From SHLQ01 sp033344795 (GTDB lineage Bacteria; Actinomycetota; Acidimicrobiia; Acidimicrobiales; SHLQ01), in contig JAWPMS010000001.1 of the NCBI GenBank assembly GCA_033344795.1, positions 248,001 to 312,000 on the forward strand: 64,000 bases of DNA, written 5' to 3'. Made by a program: the position numbers and the translations under genes. Below the pieces are notes generated by a model, which saw only the letters and a list, made by a program, of their open reading frames with translations, searched no databases and was not told the origin of the DNA. Numbering within the stretch: the stretch's first letter is position 1; each line of letters starts with the position of its first letter. Below, in pieces: positions 52,507 through 60,154 of this stretch.

Positions 52507-54819
52507 GTCCGCTACGACGGCCTGGACGTTGCGCAGTCCTACGGCCAGTTGATCGGCCAGGACCTTCAGCTCGGTCTGAGCGATGTCGATCTCGATCGGC
52601 ACGTCTACCTGGACTGGCACGTCGACGTTGATCGGCACGGTCTCGTTGATCGGCACATCGACATCGAGCTGGATCGGCACGTCGACATTGACGGGCACAT
52701 CGACATTCACGGGCACCGTTACGTCGACCGGCACCTGGAAGCCGAGCCCCGTGTCGATCTCGATCGTGGTGTCGACCGTCTGGTCGATCGGGAAGATCTC
52801 GTCGATCGTGATCGTCTCGTTGATCGGGAACGTGAAGTCGCGATCGATCGTGATCTCGGTGTCGATGACCACGGTCTCGTCGACGGCCACGTTGAACGAA
52901 AGCGACGAGTTCGAGAAGTTCTCGAGCTCGACGATTGCATTGTCGAGACCCGACGAGATCTCGGGCTCGAGCTCAGCGATCTGACGGGCGATCTCGAGCA
53001 CCTGCGCTGAGACGATGGCCGACCCGGCCGCACCTTCCTCGACCCGGTCGAGCTGTGCCTGGGTCTCCACAAGGTCATCCTGAGTGGAACGCAAGGAAGA
53101 CACCATGACTCCAAGCGCGATGAACGAACCGAGTAGTCCAATCGCCAGCACCCCGAGCGCGACAGGGGTCCACTTGGCCATCGGCTGCGACCCCTCGGCA
53201 TGTTCGGAGATTACTCCTCCGCCAAAATCGACTGTCGGGTCGATCGGTGCGGCCGAATCGGGAATGGTTGGATCGCTCATTGGCGACTGCTCCTCTGGTG
53301 GAGGTGTGGTTTCACGGGTTGCGAAGAACGCAGCTACGGCACCCAGAAGGGTGATAGCGGCTGCGGCAAGGAAGGTCTCGGATATTGCGTCGGCCGTCAA
53401 ACGCGCAGACGCTTCGGTGATCGCCGCTTGAAATCCGGGATCGGTGATCGACGGCAGTTCAAGCTCGCCGCGCAGGGCATTGAACCGTGCCAGGCCCCAA
53501 GCGGTCAGCGCAGCAAGACCCACGCTGAGTCCCACAAGCCGAACGATCATGACGATGGCGGCAGCCGCACCACGCTGATGAGGTGGCGATGCATCGACAA
53601 CGGTGGCGGTTGTCGGAGCGAACACCAGACCCAATCCCGCCCCAAGGAGCGCCAGCTGAGCGGCACCGAATACATAGCTCAGGTCGGGGTCCCAGGTGAA
53701 CCCCATCACCAGCAGCGCAAGAGCAGCCGCAGCCATTCCGATGATCGTCGGCGCGCGATACGAGAGTCGCTCGGCAAGTCGCCCACCGACCCACGACGCG
53801 ACAGCCATCGCAGCCGTGAGCGCAGCCAAGACCCAGCCGGCGAGCACCGCAGAACGTTCGAGGTCGACCTCGATGGCGTTGACGAAGATCGGGACATCGA
53901 CCATCGCGATGATCAACGCCGCTCCCACCAACAGGTTGATCAGCAGAGCAATGCGGAGATTGCGAGAACGGAAGAAAGCCGGGTCGATCAATGGGTCATC
54001 AGCGACTCGCTCGTGTCGTACGAAGAGCCCCCCGAGCACGAGCGCTACGGGAAACAGGAGCCTGAAGTCGAAACCGCTCCCACCCTGCAGCTCTTCGAGG
54101 CCCGACACGCTTTGGATCTCTGCATTTCCGAGCAGAGCGAGGTCGAGGACGATCAACGTCAGCGCGAGAAGCACCGCACCAACCCAGTCGACCGACCGGA
54201 CCCGAGCGCGTTCAGCGTCGACATCTGCGAGGGCCCACCAGGCGAGCGCAAGCCCAACGAGGGCAAGGGGAATGTTCAGCCAGAACTGCCAGCGCCAGTC
54301 GAGGAAGCGAACCAACAAGGCCCCGTACAACGGACCCCAGACCCAACCCATCGTCTCGATTGCGCCGAGGCTTCCAAGAGCACGCGCCCGACGCTCATCG
54401 GTGAAGACGTCACCAACGACGGCGAGTGCAACCGGAACCATCGCTCCCCCGCCGATCGCCGTGAGCACCCGACCGATCAGAAATGGGGTCATCGTCGACG
54501 ACAGGGGGATCACGATCGTGCCAACAAGAAACACCAGATACGCAAGGACGAAGAGGAGGCGACGACCGATCACATCGCTCAACCGACCGGCCAACGGCAT
54601 GACCGAAACGAAGGCGATCAGGTACACGTTCACGATCCACGCGGCATCGTCCAACCCGTCGGGCAGCGTCAGGCCCAGGTCATTGATTATCGGCCGCAGC
54701 ATTGTCGTGACAACGGTGAGATCATCGGCCGCAACAAACACGGCAAATCCGACGCTCCACAAGATCGCGTTCGGCGATGCACGTCGGCGGGTGGCGCCGT
54801 TCACAACCGTCTCACTCAC
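52495..54819 (-). CDS. P55-like MFS exporter fused to a repetitive C-terminal extension
   Basis: 774 residues. Residues 1-495 are a 14-helix DHA2-type MFS exporter (AGRLSDVIGRRLLFVLAYL, GRVLTAIGGGAMVPVALAVV). A low-complexity linker leads to Met514, then a membrane helix (VALGVLAIGLLGSFIALGVM), a coiled coil (about 570-625) and a V-P-I/V-x-V-D strand repeat (about 690-750), ending in a short helix. It starts with GTG at a GTGA overlap with the LprG-like gene, as in the mycobacterial lprG-p55 operon, whose products move lipids across the periplasm. Met514 has its own perfect ribosome site, so a 261-residue separate product is possible. Confidence 0.85.
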   Translation of the reverse strand: MSETVVNGATRRRASPNAILWSVGFAVFVAADDLTVVTTMLRPIINDLGLTLPDGLDDAAWIVNVYLIAFVSVMPLAGRLSDVIGRRLLFVLAYLVFLVGTIVIPLSSTMTPFLIGRVLTAIGGGAMVPVALAVVGDVFTDERRARALGSLGAIETMGWVWGPLYGALLVRFLDWRWQFWLNIPLALVGLALAWWALADVDAERARVRSVDWVGAVLLALTLIVLDLALLGNAEIQSVSGLEELQGGSGFDFRLLFPVALVLGGLFVRHERVADDPLIDPAFFRSRNLRIALLINLLVGAALIIAMVDVPIFVNAIEVDLERSAVLAGWVLAALTAAMAVASWVGGRLAERLSYRAPTIIGMAAAALALLVMGFTWDPDLSYVFGAAQLALLGAGLGLVFAPTTATVVDASPPHQRGAAAAIVMIVRLVGLSVGLAALTAWGLARFNALRGELELPSITDPGFQAAITEASARLTADAISETFLAAAAITLLGAVAAFFATRETTPPPEEQSPMSDPTIPDSAAPIDPTVDFGGGVISEHAEGSQPMAKWTPVALGVLAIGLLGSFIALGVMVSSLRSTQDDLVETQAQLDRVEEGAAGSAIVSAQVLEIARQIAELEPEISSGLDNAIVELENFSNSSLSFNVAVDETVVIDTEITIDRDFTFPINETITIDEIFPIDQTVDTTIEIDTGLGFQVPVDVTVPVNVDVPVNVDVPIQLDVDVPINETVPINVDVPVQVDVPIEIDIAQTELKVLADQLAVGLRNVQAVVADLAG
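52581..52740 (-). repeat. Short degenerate tandem repeats in the transporter C-terminus
   Basis: On the plus strand GGCAC(G/A)TCGAC(G/A)TT and close variants recur at 12- to 24-base intervals, always in frame. They encode alternating valine/isoleucine-proline-aspartate units such as VPVNVDVPVNVDVPI. Variation is mostly at third codon positions, so the repeats are maintained at the protein level. Confidence 0.8.
53281..53296 (-). promoter_or_regulatory. Internal Shine-Dalgarno within the transporter gene
   Basis: On the minus strand AGAGGAG (53290-53296) lies nine bases before the in-frame ATG at 53280 (Met514), exactly where the MFS part ends. It may start a separate protein holding only the TM-coiled-coil-repeat part. 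Confidence 0.6.
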
Positions 54820-55529
54820 TGTTCGGGTGGTTCGATCACGAACTCTTCGCCGTACTCACGAAGCTCGAGCACCCAATCGCTCGTCGCACCATCGAACTCT
54901 GTCGAGAACTCGATGACTCGCACATCTGCGGTTACGGGGTGTAGCCACAAGTCGAGCTCGACGTCTTGGCCACGTACCAGCCCGGCCGTAATCGATTCCA
55001 TGTTCTCGGACAACGCCGTTCCGGTGAGGTGGTACCTCGTCCCCTCGCGATCCTCCTCTGCGACGAACTCGACATCGGTGAGCCCTTCGATCAGCGGCTG
55101 CCATCCGTCCTTTGGGTCGAAGAAGAGGCTTGGATCGAGATCGAATCCGGGCGGCAACGTCTCGAACTTTCCGGTGACCGGGTTCGACAGCCACACCTCA
55201 TCGCCGATCGCGACAGCGCCGAGTTTGGTACCGAGCGACCCGTTGACCGTCACCTGCAGAATGGCATCAGCCGATCCGGGGCTCTGGAACCGACCCTCGA
55301 GATTGTCGAGACTGATCGACTCGATCTGGTCGATGAAAACCGGCGCACCCGTTCGCTCGAGCTCGAATCGAACGCTCGTGACCGCACCCATCGCTTCAGC
55401 GCTGGCAGCCTGCAACATCGTCGCGTTCTGCTCGAGCTTCTCACCACCGAGATCCTCACCTCCGCCGCACGAGGCCGCAGCAAACGAGAAAGTGAGGAGC
55501 GCACTAAGCAACAACAGCCTCAGACGCAC
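54816..55529 (-). CDS. lprG: LprG/LppX-family lipoprotein
   Basis: 237 residues. Signal peptide with lipobox AASC (Cys about 21) and a mature half-barrel fold of the LppX/LprAFG family: GAVTSVRFELERTGAP, LGAVAIGDEVWLSNPVTG and WLHPVTADVRVIEF. Mycobacterial LprG carries triacylglycerol-type lipids and lipoarabinomannan and is encoded in an operon with P55, exactly as here (GTGA overlap with the MFS gene). GGGAGAG precedes the GTG start. The symbol is by family and context. Confidence 0.82.
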   Translation of the reverse strand: MRLRLLLLSALLTFSFAAASCGGGEDLGGEKLEQNATMLQAASAEAMGAVTSVRFELERTGAPVFIDQIESISLDNLEGRFQSPGSADAILQVTVNGSLGTKLGAVAIGDEVWLSNPVTGKFETLPPGFDLDPSLFFDPKDGWQPLIEGLTDVEFVAEEDREGTRYHLTGTALSENMESITAGLVRGQDVELDLWLHPVTADVRVIEFSTEFDGATSDWVLELREYGEEFVIEPPEQ

Positions 55530-55609
55530 GAACTCTCCCTCGATAGACGGAGCCCCACCCTAATCAGATCAACCGGCGGGTCCGAAGCGCGTCAAACTCG
55601 AGCGTCTCG

Positions 55610-56818
55610 TCAGACGAGATGGGTTTCGACCACCACTCGGTTGCGCCCTGACGTCTTGGCCTCATAGAGCGCCATGTCGGCTGCCCGGACAAGCGTCGAT
55701 CCGTCACCATCAGGCGCAGCGGCAACCCCGACCGAAAGTGTCACGGTGCCTCCGGGTTGGCACGCCTCCCCGTCGAAGGAAGCACACTCGACCGCGTGTC
55801 GGATCCGCTCGACAACGTCGTACGCGTCTTCGACGGTCGCACCAGGAAGTAGCGCGACGAACTCCTCGCCGCCATAGCGGTACACCACGTCGGTTGCGCG
55901 AAGGTTCTTCGAGATCACTTCTGCGACCGCTCTCAGCACGGCATCGCCGGCCTGATGGCCGTTGTTGTCGTTGAACGTCTTGAAATGGTCGACGTCGAAC
56001 ATCGCAACGGCTACCGGAGTTTGTGTCTCCACTGCCCGATCGACGACGACGTCGAGATCCGTATCGAATCGACGGCGATTCGCGATGCCGGTCAGGCCGT
56101 CCACAAAAACGAGCGCTGCGGTCTGCTCCTTCGCAGCGACCGAGGCGTATCCGTCCTCGACGAGCGGCTCGAACGCCTCCAGCTTGGAGACCTGTCCGCC
56201 CTTGATCACGAGCAAGCCGACGATCTCGCTGTCACCTTTCATCACCGGTATGGCGTGTACATGTCCATCGGACACGAGACATTCTTGACGATTCGCCCGG
56301 AACACCAGGTCGGTCGAGATCTCGAACGGCGGGCCGTCGATTGCCTCGTAGCCATCGAGTGTGATGGCCGCACTCTCCGCTCCGGTGAGCAATCGCACTT
56401 TCGCCGCTGCGACGACACAGAGCTGTTCCACATTCTCCGTGGCATGGATGACACGAGTGGCATCCATGAAGGCGCGATTGGACGATTCACCGAGGTCTGC
56501 AGAAGAAGCCCGCTGGCGTTGCGTACTCGTCACAAGAAGGGTCACCAGACCGAGCACGATGACGACCACAGCCGCAAGAATCAACAGTTCGACCGGATCG
56601 AGGGACATCGGCGTCGCACTGACGATCACCGGACTCGACTCGGGTTGGATCGGAGCAATGTCGCCATCGCCCTGGATCAGAACTTCAGGAGGGTCACCAC
56701 GGTCAATCGGCTCTTCAACGGCCCCAAGCGCCGACGGGAAAGCCCCGATAGACGCGAGGACACACGCTGCTGCGAGGCAGAGTATGCGAGCCATGGAAGA
56801 GAATCGATGGGCGGACAT
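55610..56818 (-). CDS. Membrane-bound GAF-like/GGDEF diguanylate cyclase
   Basis: 402 residues. Signal peptide (about 1-33), a short outside segment, a membrane helix (ELLILAAVVVIVLGLVTLLV), a GAF-like domain (about 110-235; ESAAITLDGYEAIDGPP) and a GGDEF domain (about 240-400) with RYGGEEFVA and an RxxD inhibitory site (RATD). The active site is intact, so it should make cyclic di-GMP. There is no Shine-Dalgarno of note before ATG 56818. Confidence 0.92.
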   Translation of the reverse strand: MSAHRFSSMARILCLAAACVLASIGAFPSALGAVEEPIDRGDPPEVLIQGDGDIAPIQPESSPVIVSATPMSLDPVELLILAAVVVIVLGLVTLLVTSTQRQRASSADLGESSNRAFMDATRVIHATENVEQLCVVAAAKVRLLTGAESAAITLDGYEAIDGPPFEISTDLVFRANRQECLVSDGHVHAIPVMKGDSEIVGLLVIKGGQVSKLEAFEPLVEDGYASVAAKEQTAALVFVDGLTGIANRRRFDTDLDVVVDRAVETQTPVAVAMFDVDHFKTFNDNNGHQAGDAVLRAVAEVISKNLRATDVVYRYGGEEFVALLPGATVEDAYDVVERIRHAVECASFDGEACQPGGTVTLSVGVAAAPDGDGSTLVRAADMALYEAKTSGRNRVVVETHLV

Positions 56819-56884
56819 CCCGGTCCAATCGGCACCCCACCCATATTTGTGACCCGTTCGGTGCGAACAGTGTGTTCAGGCCTC

Positions 56885-58225
56885 TTATGAGCCACTCATC
56901 GTGACATCTGCGATCACCAGACTGACACCAGCGGCTGACATCGGTAACCAATCGACGTCGTTACCCACGGCCTGCACGTCGGCGAGCATGCGCTGGAGCG
57001 TGGAGGCAATCGTGATCTCACGCAAAGGCTCACCCAGCTGCCCATTTCGGATGCGCAGCCCCTCGGCTCCAGTAGAGAAGTCACCACTGACCGGGTTCAC
57101 GCCGGAATGAATTCCCGCAACCCCTTGGATGAGCACGCCGTTGTCGATTCCCGCGACCAGTTCTTCCTGCGACTGGGTGCCCGGCTGGAGAAACAGGGCG
57201 CGAGCGCCGACGCCTGGGACAGACGAGTAGCTACGCACGGCTGATCCGGTCGACGCGGTTCCCATCCGGCGTCCCGTGTAGGCGTTGTGGACAAACGAAG
57301 AAAGTCGCCCTTCGTCGATCAAGACGTTGCGTCGGCTGGCCAACCCTTCACCATCGGCTTCCGCAGCGGTAAAGGCCTCACGGTTCGTCGGGTCATCGAC
57401 GAGGGTGAAGAGCGGAGATGCCACATCGTCGCCCATACGGTTCGCAAAGAGTGAATACCCCTTCAGCACTGCTTCGCCCGACATTGTCTCGCCGAGGATC
57501 GACAAGAATTGCGAGGTCACGAACGGATCGAAGATCACGGTGACGCGCTCACTCGATGGCTGGACTGCCCCAAGGAGGCGCGTGGCTCGTTCTGCGGCAT
57601 CGCTGGCCGCTCGAGCGACATCGAGCGCTGCGGGGTCTCGGTTCACGCTGAAACCAAAGCCGACCTGCGTTTCGTCGTTCTCCTCCGCCATGGCATAGAC
57701 CGCGACGTACGAGCCTGAATCTTTGCTCGTCACTTCGATCCCTGCGCTCGACACGAGCGCGCTCTCGCTCACGCTGTCGACGTAATCAGCGGACTCAATG
57801 CCGCTGATGCGTGGATCACCCGCCAACGTGCGGGCCTCGAGATCGACCGCGAGGTCGATCTTTGCATCGGTGGACATTTCACCAACACGCTCATCGAACA
57901 GATCGAGTGAAGGGACGGGAACACCATCGGGTTGGGCCAGACCGAGAAATTCGTCCGGCGTGCCAAACGCAGCGTTGTCCCTCGCCTCGCGCAGCGTCTC
58001 TGCCAACACGTCTTCGTCGAGCGTGCCGGCGTAGGCGAAACCTTGCCGGCTGTCGCTGATGACGCGAATACCGACACCTTGCGACTCGCTCGCGGTGAAT
58101 TGTTCGATCTCGCCCTGATACACACGGATCTCTGTGTCTCGATCGTGCACAGCCACGACCTCGACATCTTCGTTGTCGTTCGCCCAACCGAGCACTCGTT
58201 GCGCGATGGTCAGAAGGTCAGCCAC
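56885..58225 (-). CDS. pmbA: PmbA/TldE-like protein, second paralogue
   Basis: 446 residues, closely similar in length and motifs to the paralogue at 15219-16559: IRVYQGEIEQFTASES, NAYTGRRMGTASTGSAVRS, SGDFSTGAEGLRIRNG and the end LVIADVTMSGS. It lacks the zinc motif of TldD. It directly follows the TldD gene (28 bases), so this is the paired TldD/TldE protease that matures modified peptides or degrades unfolded ones. GGGAGAG lies a few bases before GTG 58225. Confidence 0.92.
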   Translation of the reverse strand: MADLLTIAQRVLGWANDNEDVEVVAVHDRDTEIRVYQGEIEQFTASESQGVGIRVISDSRQGFAYAGTLDEDVLAETLREARDNAAFGTPDEFLGLAQPDGVPVPSLDLFDERVGEMSTDAKIDLAVDLEARTLAGDPRISGIESADYVDSVSESALVSSAGIEVTSKDSGSYVAVYAMAEENDETQVGFGFSVNRDPAALDVARAASDAAERATRLLGAVQPSSERVTVIFDPFVTSQFLSILGETMSGEAVLKGYSLFANRMGDDVASPLFTLVDDPTNREAFTAAEADGEGLASRRNVLIDEGRLSSFVHNAYTGRRMGTASTGSAVRSYSSVPGVGARALFLQPGTQSQEELVAGIDNGVLIQGVAGIHSGVNPVSGDFSTGAEGLRIRNGQLGEPLREITIASTLQRMLADVQAVGNDVDWLPMSAAGVSLVIADVTMSGS

Positions 58226-58253
58226 GGTCTCTCCCTTTCGATCGGATACGAAA

Positions 58254-59645
58254 TCAGCCGGCAGTGCCGCCGACGGTGAGGCTCGTGACCCGAAGGGTAG
58301 GAGTGCCGTCGCCCACGGGAACACCCTGGCCATCTTTGCCACATGTCCCTGGATGACCCATCGCAAAGTCGTTGCCGAGGGCATCGATACGGTTGAGGAC
58401 CTCAGGTCCGTTGCCGATCAGGTTGCCTTCACGAATTGGCTCGGTGATCTTGCCATCCTCGATCAGGTAGGCCTCGGTCATACCGAAGACGAAGTCGCCT
58501 GTCGCCGTGTTGACCTGACCGCCACCCAGCTGTGCCACGTAGATCCCACTCTCTGTCGAGGAGATGATGTCTTCAGGCTCATCGGTTCCGGCGGTGATGT
58601 ACGTGTTGGTCATTCGCACCATTGGAAGATGCTGGTAACTCTGCCGGCGGCCGTTGCCCGATGACGGACGCCCCTCTTTGCGAGCCCGAATCTGGTCGTA
58701 CATGTAGTCGGTGAGAACACCGTCTTGGATCAGCACGTTCTTTTGCGCGGGACGACCCTCGTCATCGATGGCGAAGTTGCCCCATTCGGCCGACATGGTG
58801 CCGTCGTCGATGAGCGTGACGAGTGGGCTGGCCACCTGTTCACCCATTCGACCGGCGAACACGGAGGCAGATTTGGCGACGAGGTCTGCCTCGAGTCCAT
58901 GGCCGCACGCTTCGTGGAAGAGGACACCACCGCCGCCAGGGCCGACGACGACCGTCTTGGCACCGCTTGGGGCCGGGCGGGCGTTCAGCTTCGTGATCGC
59001 TCGTGCAGCAGCCGTTCGTGCCATCGACGACACATCGTGGTCGTCGAACATCTCGAAGCCGATCGTGCGTCCGTGGCTTTCGCGACCCGTCTGCATGCCG
59101 GTGTCGCCCATCGCAACGCAGTTGATCGAGAAGAACGTTCGAACCTGATCGTCACCGGCGAGGAGGCCGTCGCTGTTGGCGACGAGAATCTTTCGACGAC
59201 TGTCTCCATAACGAGCGCTCACCTGCGAGATTGCGGCACCGGCGCCGCGGGCTTCCTCGTCGGCTCGCTGCAATAGCTCGACCTTCGTCGCCTTGGGGAC
59301 TGTTTCCGGGAACGTCGTGACCTCGATGTCACGCGTCGCGTGCTGGCGTTCGAGTGAGACTTTGCGAACTCCACCGCCACCTCCACGAGCTGCTGCCGCG
59401 GCCGCCTCAGCAGCCGTACGAAGTCCGTGCTCGCTCAGATCCGCGGTGTGCGCGAAACCCGTCGTGTCTCCCGACACCACTCGAATACCTGCACCACGGT
59501 CACGCCCCGAAGTCAACTCTTCGATCTTTCCGTCATCGAGGAACGCCGAGGAGTTTCGCTTGTCTTCAACGAAGACCTCAGCGAAGTCGGCGCCTCCAAG
59601 GAGGGCGGTGTCGAGGGTGGCAGCTACCAGGGAGTCGTCGAGCAC
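58254..59645 (-). CDS. tldD: TldD metalloprotease subunit
   Basis: 463 residues. Zinc motif HEACGHGLEAD, with the later GHPGTCGKDGQGVPVG providing the conserved cysteine region. Other family features: GAGIRVVSGDTTGFAHT and TNTYITAGTD. GTG 59645 is chosen because GAAAGG lies about nine bases upstream; a TTG at 59654 would leave no spacer. TldD/TldE complexes cleave unstructured peptides and mature some RiPPs; no precursor peptide gene was recognised here. Confidence 0.94.
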   Translation of the reverse strand: MLDDSLVAATLDTALLGGADFAEVFVEDKRNSSAFLDDGKIEELTSGRDRGAGIRVVSGDTTGFAHTADLSEHGLRTAAEAAAAAARGGGGGVRKVSLERQHATRDIEVTTFPETVPKATKVELLQRADEEARGAGAAISQVSARYGDSRRKILVANSDGLLAGDDQVRTFFSINCVAMGDTGMQTGRESHGRTIGFEMFDDHDVSSMARTAAARAITKLNARPAPSGAKTVVVGPGGGGVLFHEACGHGLEADLVAKSASVFAGRMGEQVASPLVTLIDDGTMSAEWGNFAIDDEGRPAQKNVLIQDGVLTDYMYDQIRARKEGRPSSGNGRRQSYQHLPMVRMTNTYITAGTDEPEDIISSTESGIYVAQLGGGQVNTATGDFVFGMTEAYLIEDGKITEPIREGNLIGNGPEVLNRIDALGNDFAMGHPGTCGKDGQGVPVGDGTPTLRVTSLTVGGTAG

Positions 59646-59764
59646 GTCGAACAACCTTTCGGATCCAAGGGAGATCAGTTGTGTGCCTCAAATGTACCCA
59701 TCCTGAGTACTGGCACATCGTCTGGCGGTGAATCGGCATATTGGGCTGCGCAGGGCTGGAGATC

Positions 59765-59770
59765 TAGTGT
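59765..59770 (+). promoter_or_regulatory. -10 hexamer of a leaderless-type start (hotdog thioesterase)
   Basis: TAGTGT, six bases before GTG 59777. Confidence 0.55.
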
Positions 59771-59776
59771 CTCAGC

Positions 59777-60154
59777 GTGGCTATTGAACTCGGACTGACC
59801 GGAACCGCAGAGATGATCGTCGGCGACGATGACACCGCCATCGCACACGGCACTGGAGACGCAGCCGTACTGAGCACCCCTCGACTGTTGCAGCTGATGC
59901 AACAAGCCACGATGGACGCGTTGAAGGACCAGTTACCCGAGGGCGTGATCACCGCCGGGCTGCGAATCAACCTCGACCACCTTCGCAGCTCCTACGTGGG
60001 CGCATCCGTATCGGCAAGCGCGATGCTCACGCGCCTGGAGGGACGGCGTTTGGTATTCGAGGCCGAAGCGACCAGCGGCGACTCCGTGGTCGGAGTCGGT
60101 CGGATCATTCGTGTTCAGATCGACAGAGAACGTTTTCTGCGCCAAGCCGACTAA
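59777..60154 (+). CDS. Hotdog-fold thioesterase (FlK-like)
   Basis: 125 residues: single hotdog with TAEMIVGDDDTAIAHGTGD, STPRLLQLMQQATMDALKD and LDHLRSSYVGASVSASAML, the pattern of fluoroacetyl-CoA thioesterase-like proteins. Probably hydrolyses a small acyl-CoA. Leaderless-type GTG start. The last four bases overlap the convergent propeller gene. Confidence 0.82.
   Translation: MAIELGLTGTAEMIVGDDDTAIAHGTGDAAVLSTPRLLQLMQQATMDALKDQLPEGVITAGLRINLDHLRSSYVGASVSASAMLTRLEGRRLVFEAEATSGDSVVGVGRIIRVQIDRERFLRQAD

Noticed and set aside
52581..52740. CRISPR array
   Set aside because: Repeats are 12-24 bases, degenerate at third codon positions and in frame with the transporter; there are no equal spacers and no cas genes.
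53200..55563. A plus-strand open frame of about 787 codons
   Set aside because: It runs antisense to the LprG-like and transporter genes, is rich in Arg/Ser/Gln without any domain, and crosses the junction of two well-supported genes. Long antisense frames are usual in high-GC DNA.
58254..59645. TldD/PmbA locus as a RiPP biosynthetic cluster
   Set aside because: TldD/TldE can mature modified peptides, but no precursor peptide, YcaO or other modifying enzyme was recognised nearby.
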